DNA of 26,594 bases from Pinguiococcus pyrenoidosus (taxonomy: Eukaryota > Sar > Pinguiophyceae > Pinguiochrysidales > Pinguiochrysidaceae). A program made the position numbers and the translations under genes. Shown here piece by piece: positions 16,746-26,594 of this stretch (positions within the stretch are counted from its first letter, which is position 1; every line of letters begins with the position of its first letter). Where the stretch lies: positions 1 through 26,594 of the forward strand of contig JAAMXY010000851.1 in assembly GCA_019677205.1 (NCBI GenBank). Direction: 5' to 3'. Below the pieces are notes generated by a model. It searched no databases and was not told where the DNA came from. It worked only from the letters and a program-made list of their open reading frames with translations.

Positions 16746-18316
16746 TCATCTTCGCTGATCTCCACGGTCGCTTGAACGACCGCTCTTCGCCTTGCCTCGC
16801 GCTGCACTGCGTCCTTTCGATGGCAAGCTACCCCTTCCTGCTCCTCTGCCGCCTCGACCACCTCGCGATGGCCGCCTTTGTGGACCCTGCCCTCTTCCCG
16901 TCCTACTTGCGCTCCCGGGGACGCCGTGACCTTTCTTGCCGTTGGGACCCAGCAGAGCCCGCTTGAACACCAGTGACACACCTGTGCAACAGCAACAACA
17001 AGAACAGCAAGTATCGTGCACGTCACGCTGGAGCTTGGGGAACGGAGCTGCGTTCGGCTGCTTCACTTACGCTCGCCAGTGTTGTCCGGTGTCTCGGGGC
17101 CAAGGACAGCGTGATGCCAACGCTCTTGGCAGTCGCCGTACATCCACGCGACGTCGCCGGCGAACATGTGGAAGGAGAAGACTTCGTCCTCGTTCTCGAT
17201 CCTCCTCAACGCGAACCGCCTCGTCTCTCCGGCACTCACGACGACGGTGTCCAAGGCCCACATCTTGCCATGCTCCGGGTCTGCGTGCCAACGGCAGGCC
17301 GCCTTCTCATCCTGGTACAAGTTGCAGAGCGCGCAGTCGAAGTTGACGTTCAGCAGGTCTCGCAGTCGGTCTCGGGCATCGACGACCGAGGCCGCCTCCA
17401 AGAATGGGGCTGGCGGCATAACTTTGCCTTTGCATGGATGCACGGAGACGACGTAGAAACATTAGGTCGCTCCCCTCTCTTGGCTACCCCTCGTGCCTCC
17501 AAATCCCAAATCGTTCTGTGCATCAGAAAATAAGGAAAGCGCACCTGAATAGGCCAGGCCTCCGATTCCGGCTTCTGCAAGCCACTTGGTCGCCCGTCTC
17601 TCGATCACGGCGTCACCGCTCTTCGTGATGAGCACATCCTGGCCAAAGCGTATCTCCTTCTTGAGATCCGACACGTCCATCACCGCGCAGAGGCCGGGGA
17701 GCACTCGCCACGGCAGCCGCAGCTGCGCTTCTGCCTCGATGAACGGTGCGGCGGCGAGGCAGCACTGGGCAAACTCAGGTCGGAGCCCCTCAAGCCAGGC
17801 CCCCCGAGGCTTGTAGAAGTGCTCACGCGCTAGGACGCCGTCAATCTCCGACAACACGTCGCTGAAGCCCAAGCGGCGGACGGCCCAAGTCACTCGGAGA
17901 AGCTCTTGCTCGGAAAACCCGCCCGCAGGTCGACCAGAAAGCAGCTCCAAGGCCACCGCATCCCACTCGGAGCCTCGGTATGTTGACCGGAGTCCCCTAG
18001 AGGCCTTTGCACCTGCAGACGCCGCAAATTGGCCCGAAGAATCCAACTGGACACTAGGTAGAGCAACGCCCAGCAGGTACAATGCTGCTGAAACGGCCTC
18101 TGCAGAGCCCTCTAGGCATCTCTCGTCATTCCACAGCTTTAGCAAAGGTGCCAAAGCCTCTTCTGCGCTAATGGAGCTGCGGTGGGGCGCGAGGAGGCGA
18201 GTGGACGCCACAATCGAGCTGTGCAATGCGTCCAGTGGCGTCCGGGGAGCCAGAGCTCCTACCAAGGCTATGGTACACGCCACATAGAAAGAGATCCCTG
18301 CCTTCCTAGAGGTCAT
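16746..18316 (-). CDS. AlkB-like 2-oxoglutarate/Fe(II) dioxygenase with signal peptide and RGG tail
   Basis: Three exons, 18316-17545, 17427-17071 and 16981-16746, give 454 residues. AlkB enzymes oxidatively remove alkyl groups from DNA, RNA or proteins using Fe(II) and 2-oxoglutarate. The core runs from RRATKWL (240-246) through AYSGKVMPPAPF (255-266), the metal motif RWHAD (303-307; His305, Asp307), and WHHAV (361-365; His363 the likely third ligand). Arg377, which should bind 2-oxoglutarate, comes in RVSLVFK; the second conserved Arg is Lys383. Splicing is needed to rebuild both the AYSGK and the RVSLVFK motifs, which supports the model. The N-terminus has a signal peptide (about 7-23, ALA|P) and then about 200 residues of helical sequence I do not recognise. 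The tail (about 398-454) is rich in Arg-Gly and Ser-Lys, like RGG RNA-binding regions. The start has a strong context (gccaccATGa). Confidence 0.85.
16982..17070 (-). other. intron 2 of the AlkB-like gene
   Basis: 89 bp, phase 1. Donor CGAGC|GTAAGTG, acceptor GCACAG|GT. Splicing rebuilds the 2-oxoglutarate-binding Arg codon and the following VSLVFK strand. Without it translation stops two codons after the junction Glu. Confidence 0.85.
17428..17544 (-). other. intron 1 of the AlkB-like gene
   Basis: 117 bp, phase 1. Donor TTCAG|GTGCGC, acceptor TGCAAAG|GC. The acceptor is less pyrimidine-rich than the others, but it is the one that gives AYSGK followed directly by VMPPAPF, as AlkB proteins have. 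Confidence 0.75.
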
Positions 18317-18474
18317 GGTGGCCTCCAAGATTCCCCAAAACACCAAAAATAGTGGATTTTGTGTCGAAAATTCGCAGTTTGTGGCGCTTTTGAGGGAAAT
18401 GGGGAAAATGTGACAGCAGGACACGTGGGACAGACAGAGACAGAGTACAAGAATGAAACCAAGATGTCACCGCT

Positions 18475-18486
18475 GATCAGCTGATC
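18475..18486. promoter_or_regulatory. 12-bp perfect palindrome (GATCAGCTGATC)
   Basis: A dyad-symmetric 12-mer about 160 bp upstream of the AlkB-like start, followed closely by a further CAGCTG (18497-18502). The centre is a CAGCTG E-box core. A bHLH-type site is possible but unproven. Confidence 0.35.
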
Positions 18487-18509
18487 GGTTTGGTGTCAGC
18501 TGACCGCTG

Positions 18510-18716
18510 CTAGAGGAGCGCTGCAAACGCCACAACTCGCGCCATCGTTAGGCTACGAAGCCCTTGATCTCTTGCGATCTCTTCTTGTGACGGCTTAAGT
18601 TGCGTGGAGGTATGTGCAAAGTCCCGGATGAAGAATTTGCCGCCCCATCTCCTTCTGATTTCGGCCCATTTCTGTTCCTCAGCACTGAGCGGCGGATATT
18701 CGTGCTTCATTGCCAT
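18510..18716 (-). CDS. possible small ORF, hypothetical
   Basis: A 68-codon frame, or 129 codons if the ATG at 18899 is used. The shorter form is hydrophilic and rich in charged residues (AEEQKWAEIRRRWGGKFF), unlike the low-complexity readings of most chance frames here. It lies between two divergent genes on the AlkB strand. No family was recognised and there is no supporting context, so this is only a candidate. Confidence 0.2.
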   Translation of the reverse strand: MAMKHEYPPLSAEEQKWAEIRRRWGGKFFIRDFAHTSTQLKPSQEEIARDQGLRSLTMARVVAFAALL

Positions 18717-19026
18717 TGCAGCACGGATATTTGAGCTTTGTCGGCCTCTACAGCTAAGTCGCAGCAGTATCGCGGAAAAAAACCTGGTCTTTAGGCTGAC
18801 ATGACCTTGTGAGAGAGCCACAAAATCGAAGAGTCTCCAGGGAATCCGCCTTTCAAGGCGCTTCTGAGCGCAATCAGAGCGTCGCGAAGGATTTTCCACC
18901 TCTCTGGGTCTCCTCTAAGAGCAATCTCAGCGGCCTATCTGGCGTGCTGGTGCAGCGGAGCTTTGTTCGCGTCTCGGTCGATCTGAAATCCGCGTTTGAA
19001 AAGCTTTCTGCGACCAGAAGGGAACG

Positions 19027-22000
19027 ATGCTTCGCGGCCTTCGCAACTTCTTCGCAGTGTACTTGCAGAGCTTGCTGGAGAAGTACCTGGTGGGCGTGGA
19101 AGTCGAGGCTCTGGGACTTCTTGGAGGCGACGTGGTCCTCGAAGATGTGGAGCTGCGAAGCAATATCCTTCGGGACACGATGAAGGTAGGCGTCGCGACG
19201 GGACTCCGCTTGCATGGCATATGGTGGAATCAAGCTTACGTAAAAATCACAACTTGGTGGCTTGCAGACGAGGCTTCCGCATGGATACGACGTGTCCAGC
19301 GGCTCCATACGCTCGTTGACCATCAGCATCCCGTGGACGAGGCTCCTGTCTCAGCCTGTCGTGGTGAAGCTGCAATCGGTGCAGTTGGTTCTTGCGCCGC
19401 ATGCTCAATCTGAAGAGGCCGGCGTGGGCGGAGGACAAGAAGCCGGAGGAGGAGGAGGAGGAGGAGGAGGAGAAGAAGGAGAAGGGGAGCAGGAAGGACA
19501 AGACGGGAAGGGGGTCCCAGGGGCTGCTGAGGAGCACCAGAAGCCGAGAGACGGCGAGCAGGCGGAGAAAGCGGAGCAAAACTCCAGTTGGGTCCAGAGC
19601 TTTCTTAGGAAAGTTGCCATGAACGTGACCATCGAGGTGCAGAACGTGGTGATGAAGATCGAGAGCCCCGCAGTCCCGCATTCGAACAAGAAGGTGCTGG
19701 GGCTCTTCCTCCGCGGGGCGCACCTCAGCTCAGCGGACCCGGGCGTGGAGGGCAGGAGCGCACTTGGACCAATGGGAGAATGGCCGAGGATGTCGATGAC
19801 GGAGGAATGCCGCGCGCTGGGGCTCGTGGCAAAGCGATTCGATGTGACGGGCCTCACCCTCTGTGTCGGGGAGATCGTGGAGAGAGGCTCCGGTAGTGGC
19901 AGCACGACGCCAAAGCACCTTCGGTACGAAAGCGCGATCTTCGAGAACCTGCAGGTCTCCGTGAGCGCCTTACTGCATCGCGAGGATCTCATCGAAGAGA
20001 ACGGAGTGAAGGCTGCGACCGACGGGAGCTCCCGAAAGTCCCGGATGGACAATTACTTGGACGACGCGATGATGTTCGACCACGTGGCGATTGGCTTTGC
20101 CTACGACATGCCGATGGAAGGAGAGGAGGACGAGCCGGATGATCCTCGCGCCGCCCTCTGCATCCAGCTGCCCTCCAGCTCGGCCCTCCTCGGAAGTGGT
20201 CAGATGCGCCTCCCGACCGAGTACCAGCATCCCTTCTCGGACGGAGAGGAGAGCAGCAGCCTCTGGGACCTGCGCGGCGAGAACTTGACTCCCCTGGTCT
20301 CGGCAGCAAGCAGCGAAGTGAGCGGCGTGGCGAAGCCGAAGATTTGCATCGACGTTGAGGTCCCTGAGCTTGTGGTCAAGCTTGGCTTGGTGCACCTTCG
20401 ATTGCTCCAGTCCTTCTGCGAGAACCTAGCCTACGTCAGCGCCGAAGGCGAGGAGGCCTTGGACCCAGAGGAGCCGGACGAGAGGCAAAAAGGCGAGCAG
20501 TCGGCACTCAGCAAGCTGTGGAGCATGGGAATCTCCGTCGACCAGTTTCGCGACCTTGTCTCCTTCGGCCTTTACGTGCGCGACGTGGGCCTCGTCTTTG
20601 GCCAGGAGGAGGCCACCGCAGACCTCTTGGACATCTCGGTCAAGAACGTTAGCGTCGACGCGTTGGTCGGAGTACCTCTGAGAGAAGCCGAGGGCCAGGA
20701 GGTGGGCACGAGCCCGATGTGCTTTGATGTGGCACTTGAGGTCGGATGGATCGGCCTCTCGATGCAACCTCACACCGGCACCTTCTTCACGCTTGGATCC
20801 ACCTCGGTCACCCCCTTGGTCCGGGTGTCTCAGCTGGGGGCAAGCATGTGGCTGCCGGACGAAGGAGAGGAGCCAGGAGATGCTCTAAGCCGCGTCGCGC
20901 GTGATACGTCTGGCCTGGCGGCAGTGGCGATTCGCATGGCGCGCGGGTACGGGGAGCGGCAGGACCGAGAGAAAGGCCACGTCTGCACGGTGCTGAATGT
21001 CCTGCTCAGCAAAGTTGAGATGTACTACCACCACGCTTTGCTCAAGTCGGTGGTGCGCCTCCTGTCGAGCTATCGCGTCCACACCAGCACCATGCTCTAC
21101 CTGCTTTCCCAGGGCACGGTGAAGGCAAACCCTGGAAAGAAGGAGGCGGTGAGACGGAGCATCGGCACGATTTGGCTGCACTTTTCGGTCCCAGCGACGG
21201 AAATCACGATCTCGCCGTCGACGATCTCCTTGATCGGAAAGGACGCTCAGGACGCGAACGAGGAGATCAAGAGCACTGCCGGAAGGTTTTCCATAAGCGC
21301 GTGCCGCTCGGATGGGCCGATGGTGCCAAGCAATATTTTTGTGCAGCTGACGAGCTTGGAATGCCTCAAGCTAAATCCCCGCGTGCCCGGAGTTCTTCAG
21401 GGCCTGCAGACGCCGATTCTCGTGCTCGATGGACTGGAAGTCGCTGTGCGGTGGAGGGCCGGATCCGTCAACTCGGTTTCGGCGTCATTGTCCGTCGAGA
21501 AGGCGATTATCCTGCCAAGCGCTGGGCTTGCAGTCCTGTGGCATCTTCTGGAGGAGCTGAAAGCGCTACGAAGCACAGCGCAGCCGTCTGCTGATCAGCT
21601 CCGCCAGCTCCGCCGATCCGACATTCTTAAGTACACGGAAGCGATTGGTGGTGTCTGCATCATCAGTCTTAGAAGCTTTCTTGCATTCGAAGCAATAGAC
21701 GGCAACTCGCCACCGCTTGAACTTGACGAGCGCTTCGCTACGCAGGACTTCCTTGTCAAGACTTCGTTGCAGCTGCGAGATTTCAAGCTTTGGAAGCCCT
21801 CCGGCACCGGATCGAAGCTGCCCACGCCAAGGAAGATGATGCGATCGCTCTCAGGCTCAGTCAGGGAACTTGACATGACCGCTGTGGAGCTGAAGCCTTC
21901 ACAGATCTTGGTCGGCGCGCCGCCACACCTTGGACGCCCGAGCCCGGTATATCCGCCCCGACCGGTCACCGACAGGGGCGGGACTCGCTCTTTCCTGCCT

Positions 22001-25000
22001 GGGCTTGGTTCAGGTAGGCGAAGGAGCTTGAGCGGAAGCCCACCGCGTCGACGGGACGGAGCTTCGGACCAGAGCAGTGGAGCACTGGCAGAGCTTGGAG
22101 ACGTGCGCTCGGAGTCAAAGAGGCTGTTCGAGGCCGACCTTTCCGCCTCTTGTGGCGCTCTTCTTTCTGCATTGCTGCAGGTGAAGCACTCCCGGGGCAC
22201 CGCTTACAAGAAAGGACTCCGACGCCTGTTTGCGGCCTTCAGCTTCCAAGGCGTCGCTGCAGAGGCAGATATGCCCGACGCGGCGAATGCCGTGGCAACT
22301 GCTGCGCCAGAGCTTGCGCCAAATGCTGCGCCAAATGCTGCGCCAGAGCTTGCGCCAAATGCTGCGCCAAATGCTGCGCCAAATGCTGCGCCAAATGCTG
22401 CGCCAAATGCTGCGCCAAATGCTGCGCCAAATGCTGCGCCAAATGCTGCGCCGAATGCTGCGGCAAATGCTGCGGCAAATGCTTCAGCTCATCCGATGCA
22501 CGTCAATGTCGTTCTACAGGACGTATTGGTAGATTGCTACAGCCTGGGAAAATTGGGCGACCTATTCAGCTCCGATGGAGATGCCAAGCTCTCCAATACG
22601 AAGCATTCGGAAAGCACGGAGGCGCAGCCCGATGAGAGCACCAATGGGACACACGAAGTTGCCGGCTTGAGCGTGAAGTCCAAGGTCGATCTCGCCGCTT
22701 CGGCGCGCAGTGTGATTCTGGTGCTCTCTCCGAATGTGTACGCAAATGTGGATTCGACCTCCATTCACGTCCAAGGCGACTTGGAAGGGCCCGACCTGAA
22801 AGAGAACATCATGTCGAGCAGCAACGTGAAGGTCTCTGCATCAGGTGTCTGCCTCCGCTACTCTTCCTTCCGGCCAGTGAGAAGCCTGTGGGAGATGGCC
22901 GCCGAGGGACGCTGTGGCGTAAGCATGAGCAAGATCGACTGCCGCTTTCAAGCCATCCGCGACAGCTCGACCGGACAAGCCAGATCGGAGCGGCTCGTCC
23001 ACCGCCAAGCACATGTCAGTGTGGAAAGCATCGTGCTCAACGTCCATCCAGACCTCCTTCTGCAGCTGCGTCGATGTCAAAGGGTCTGGCAACAGCCAGC
23101 TCCCGTACCGAAAGCGCCATCGTTGCCTGGGATCCTCAGAGACACGAGCCTGAGCGTGATCGTGTCTTTGGCGGTGGACCGCCTCGAATGCACCCTGAGC
23201 TCTGGACGGGACAGCATCAACGAGTTGCTGCACCTTCCTCTGGCCCTGCCGCCGTCGATGCAGGCGGAAGCTCCACTCGGCGAAGCCTTCGACGCTGACG
23301 ATGAGGTGGTGGACGATGTCCTGCTTTTGGCCACGGACTTCGGCCTGAACGTCAACGTAAAACAAGAAAGCAGCTCCTACAGGCTCTTTCTCGGCTCCCT
23401 GGATGGCTCCTGCGAAGTCGAAAGATCCCTGCCAGGCAATGGGCTGCCGCGGCTTCCGCGCAAGGTGGTCGCTGACGTGTCCACATTCCTCAGCCCCAAG
23501 GACATGTACAGTTTCGTCGTGGCCGCGACGCCAACAGCAGAAGCGGCCTTGGGAAGCGAAGAGTCTGCATCTGCTCGATTGAGCCTCTCGCAGCATAGGC
23601 TCCTGTTTCAGCAGGCGGTCTTTCAGCTGGCCAGGCACGCCCGCCGGACCGCGCGACGACAGCCACGAAGGACCATCGTGTCCACCGCCGGCGCGCCCGC
23701 GGAATCCAGGCTTCGCCCGTCCGCTCAGCGCCGCTCCGACTATGGCATCGAGCTTCATCTCACGCGCACCGGAATGCAGTGGAAGCTGGGCCTGCGGCTC
23801 AGCCCACTTCTTTTGGCCGCGGACTTGGCGGTGGTGGATCGACTCGTCTTTCTCTCGAAGGTTTGGATGCTGGTGCCAGCAACCGAGGTCGCCAGCCAGA
23901 GCCCTTCTCCGGCCATGCCATGCGAAGAGAGCGCTGGTGGATCTCCACCGTCCTCGTTCCACGTGGAGGTGCATTCTGCTGGCATCCAGATGCTCTTGTA
24001 CCTTATGGAAGGACGCTCGGGGGAAGGTGGATCGGCAACGAGCAACCATCTGCGCGTGGTGTCGCCGGCTTTCCACATCCTCGACCTTCCGCTTTCGCCG
24101 GAAGGTCCTCCATCCGGCAGTATCCACTTGCGTACATTGGTGCCGGAAATGTCGGTCGAGGCAGTGGAATCAAACGACGAGAACGACACGAGAGTCGTCA
24201 CCAAGGTTGCGACCACGTTTGCTCTCCTCATGGAGTGTGAGAACGGCAGCCAGACGAGTTTTCACGTCGTTCCCAGCGTGACGAATCACGGCGCATTTCA
24301 AGTCTCGTTGCAGTCGAGCCTTTTCGCCTCCTTTGTCAGAAGCAGCGTCGCCCTGTCCAAAAGTGCCGCCATTGTGCTGTCTCTGTTCAAGAAGAAGGCC
24401 GTCGAGCCGCCGTCGGAGGACCCGACAATGGCTCTGTCGTGCGGCCACATGGAGATTCGACTACTTGAGGCACCTCCAGCTCGCGAGGTGTTGAGCCTGA
24501 CCGCGCGCGGCGCTCGGATGGAGAAGCACGCGGACCACATCAGCATGAGCTGGCGGGAAGCCACAGCTTTCGCCTGGGACGAGGAGCAGGAGGCGTTGGC
24601 AAGGGTCTACCAGACGCCGAATCCCACGCAAGTGCGACCAAGCGAGCTGCCGCATGCGGCAGCGTCTGGAAAGGCGGAGGACGCCTTGCCACCTCTGCGT
24701 CCCGGAGATCGCTTCCGCGTCAGGCTGTGGAAGTCATCTGAGGTGGATGTTTGCGCGTCCGACTGTTTCCTGGAGGCGCGGGTGACGCAGATGCGTTCCA
24801 TGCTGTCCTTCAGCAAGGCGGTCTCAATGGCGTCTCAAGAAGGCGGCTATCCTTTGAGGGGCGCGCTGGTCGCGGATCAGGTTCGACAGCAGAAATGGCC
24901 GGCGAAGGAGAACGGCTTCCCGCGGGGACTGGGGCTCGGCCTCATCTATCAACGAAAGCAGCTTCGCGTTGCCGCGTCTGGGGTGGAACTACTCGTGCAT

Positions 25001-26594
25001 GGGCCAACGCTGGGCGCCGAGTCCGCCGTACCAGAAGCCCCGGAACTCCAGGGCCATGGATACGCGGCGGTCGTCAGGGGTCGGATCCTGACAGGCGAAT
25101 GTTTCCGCACGAGCGCAGAGCTTCACGGAATTCGGGCGGAGGCGTCCGAGCCGCATGGCGGGCGGAGGCGACGGTACCGGATCCTTGACAATGGCGCCTT
25201 TAGCATGGCAATGCAGAAAGTGGACGGCTCTCAGCTTCGGCTTCTCACGGAGCATTTGGGAGACAATCTGCGGCCCACGTTGCCGAGGATGACCATCCGG
25301 CTAAGATCCCTAGCGCCCCTTCTTTCCGTGCGCCTCTCTCGCGATCTGCTGCAGAAGCTGCTGCTCTTCCCTCGGCACTTCAAGAGAGAAAAGGACGCGC
25401 GCGATGGTGGCGAGTGCTCGGAAGGAGTTGTGAACATGCCTCTGCCGCTCGAACTGCATTTCGTGGGCGAGCGAGGCGGCCTCAAGTACCAGCACGCAGC
25501 CTTCGAAGGCGTTTGCAGATTCTCCGACTCCAGAAAGGCGAGCCAGTGCATCTCTGCCCTCGGACTGTCAGAGGCAGACACGCCGCTGGCAAGGATGGAA
25601 GGCGATGGCTTCTGCTCGCGCGAGAACCCGAGGGAGCAAGGCGCTCTCACGGAGAGGTTCTTCTTCGCCTTTGCCGTGGATGTGCACGCCCTGTCGTTTG
25701 CCGATGGTGGCGACAGACAGGCAGTGCGTCGTCTGTCGATTCGCATCGTCTCTCCGACTGGGCGGGTGCTGGGCAGCGATAGCTTCGAGGGAGACGAGCT
25801 GCAGACGAAGGCCTGGTTCCAACCCACCGATCGGACGGCAAGGCACCTCGAAATTGAGGTCGTGCCGACCTTGACGAGTGGGTTGAGAATGGAGGTTGAA
25901 GTGATCTCCAATGGCAAGCGAAGCCCAAGGGAACTGCAGATAGGCGCCAGCCTAAGGGCGTTGGCCCCTTCCAGCCTCGTGAGCGTTTCCATGAGTGCCC
26001 CGTCGATTGCGATCTCCGTTCACGAAGAAGCTCCCCCGACCGACACAGCTCGGTCGGACATGGCTGCTGTCATCTGCGGAAGGCAAGTGTTGTTGAACGC
26101 CGAAACAGGCCTTCCCAGCCTGTCCTTGCTGCAACCCGTGAACGGCCGAGGCTCGCCGTTCCAGAAAGGCTTCTCGAACGTCTGCGTGACCGGTGCATGG
26201 GAGATCGGAGCGCTGCCAAGATCTCTGGGCAACGCCTCTCTGATGATGGGAAGGTGTGTCCCGATCGTCCGAGCCGCAGGGCGAGTCTACGTCTCCAACG
26301 TGGAGAGAGACCCCAGGCAATTGGAGTTCCACGGCTTCAAGCTGGCCCATGCGATTGACATAGTGGGGGCAAACCTCGAGGTCCTGGCAAGTCGAGCTGG
26401 GTACTCTGGCGCGAGGCGCATCAAAAGACTGATGACGCCATCCGCCAAGCCATCCGTACCGTCGCTATCGGCAGCAGCCTCGAAAGCCTCGGAAGCCTCT
26501 GGCGATCAGTCGGAAGCCTCTGGCGATCCGTCGGAAGCCTCTGGCGATCCGTCGGAAGCCACCGCGGGTGGGATTCGCATTGTCAATGATATTC
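19027..26594 (+). CDS. VPS13/chorein-family bridge-like lipid-transfer protein (5' part, runs off edge)
   Basis: VPS13 proteins form long hydrophobic grooves that move bulk lipid between membranes at contact sites. Exon 1 (19027-19185) encodes the chorein N-terminus: LLEKYLVGVEVEALGLLGGDVVLEDVELRSN. After an 82-bp phase-0 intron (19186-19267), exon 2 continues with SIRSLTISIPWTRLLSQPVVV and VTIEVQNVVMKIE, both typical of VPS13. It then stays open in one frame to the window edge (spot-checked at many points), giving at least 2,495 residues. The body alternates beta-rich repeats with low-complexity inserts: poly-Gly from nine GGA codons (19445-19471), an Ala-Pro-Asn-Ala repeat (about residues 1068-1128) and SEASGDQ/P repeats (2461-2481). 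The end of the gene, with the usual C-terminal adaptor-binding and ATG2-like parts, lies outside. VPS13 proteins commonly exceed 3,000 residues. Confidence 0.9.
19186..19267 (+). other. intron 1 of the VPS13-like gene
   Basis: 82 bp, phase 0. Donor GAAG|GTAGGC, acceptor TTGCAG|AC. Splicing joins NILRDTMK to TRLPHGYDV, keeping the VPS13 N-terminal pattern. Confidence 0.82.
19445..19471 (+). repeat. (GGA)9 repeat encoding poly-Gly
   Basis: Nine consecutive GGA codons within exon 2 of the VPS13-like gene, followed by a Glu/Gly/Gln-rich stretch. It lies just after the chorein domain's first strands. Confidence 0.9.
22303..22490 (+). repeat. 12-bp minisatellite encoding Ala-Pro-Asn-Ala repeats
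   Basis: About fourteen units of the 12-mer aatgctgcgcca, or close variants (cttgcgccagag units near the start, gcggca near the end), lie within the VPS13-like exon. They encode (P-N-A-A)n in the gene frame. The unit has no stop in any forward frame, so all three stay open and produce spurious reading frames. Confidence 0.92.
26489..26560 (+). repeat. 21-bp tandem repeat encoding SEASGDQ/P
   Basis: Three full 21-bp copies (26489, 26510, 26531) and a partial fourth to 26560, near-identical, in the reading frame of the VPS13-like gene. They form an acidic/Ser linker just before sequence resembling the start of a new folded unit (GGIRIVND). Confidence 0.9.

Larger units (their letters stand above)
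18317..19026. promoter_or_regulatory. divergent region, AlkB-like / VPS13-like
   Basis: About 710 bp between divergent starts. The part next to the AlkB gene (about 18330-18410) is clearly AT-richer. A perfect 12-bp palindrome lies at 18475-18486. A minus-strand frame (18899-18510) might be a small gene and is listed separately with low confidence. Confidence 0.45.

Noticed and set aside
16445-17026. 193-codon minus-strand frame with Asp-Gln repeats
   Set aside because: It is out of frame with the AlkB exon 3, and its repeat is just the hexanucleotide array read in reverse.
22230-22635. Cys/Lys-rich and Leu/Arg/Gln-rich repeat proteins in the other two forward frames
   Set aside because: They exist only because the 12-bp minisatellite has no stop in any forward frame; the VPS13 frame is the real one.
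22841-24127. 428-codon open frame on the minus strand
   Set aside because: Antisense to the VPS13-like exon, with no domain-like sequence. The plus strand is continuously coding.
1-26594. Dinoflagellate origin
   Set aside because: Considered because of the signal-peptide leaders and GC richness. The strands alternate gene by gene, introns are tiny and all donors are GT, so this is not favoured, though not excluded.

Overview
The window looks like nuclear DNA from a single-celled eukaryotic alga with a complex (secondary red-type) plastid. The sequence is GC-rich. Its genes carry short spliceosomal introns: nine were reconstructed, all GT-AG and eight of them 82-123 bp. At least two proteins, and probably three, start with a secretory signal peptide followed by a basic, transit-like stretch; one of these has a Phe-Ala-Pro motif at the expected cleavage point. 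Genes alternate strands and are closely packed, which fits a stramenopile- or haptophyte-like genome better than a typical dinoflagellate one. The lineage cannot be fixed from the sequence alone. No rRNA, tRNA, CRISPR array or transposase was seen.

Layout from left to right: a small acidic nuclear protein resembling ZNF830 but without its zinc finger (332-1249, +); a UBE2W-type ubiquitin-conjugating enzyme (1939-2391, +); a small protein with a three-part thylakoid-type leader and one membrane helix (3416-2925, -); an ITPase/HAM1 nucleotide-sanitising enzyme with a plastid-type leader (3924-4640, +), divergent from the previous gene; a gene-poor 1.3 kb stretch with a 24-bp tandem repeat; an unrecognised multi-pass membrane protein (5959-7074, +); a three-exon BAR-SH3 membrane-shaping protein (10806-7636, -); a 1.28 kb divergent intergenic region with two clusters of CCAAT boxes; a five-exon cyclic-nucleotide-regulated AGC kinase of PKG type (12088-16477, +); a three-exon AlkB-like dioxygenase with a signal peptide and an RGG tail (18316-16746, -), convergent with the kinase; and the first about 2,495 residues of a VPS13/chorein bridge-like lipid-transfer protein (19027 to the right edge, +), whose second exon is still open at the edge.

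There is no operon-like unit. Two themes recur. One is nucleotide and nucleic-acid quality control in a secretory or plastid-destined compartment (ITPase and AlkB). The other is membrane biology (BAR-SH3, VPS13 and the multi-pass protein). The kinase and the BAR-SH3 gene share a divergent control region and could be co-regulated. The most unusual points are the leader-AlkB-RGG protein, a kinase with DWG in place of DFG, atypical nucleotide pockets and two frame-preserving 84-bp introns, and the CCAAT clusters. Exon boundaries were inferred by hand from reading frame, splice consensus and family similarity; no transcript data were available.
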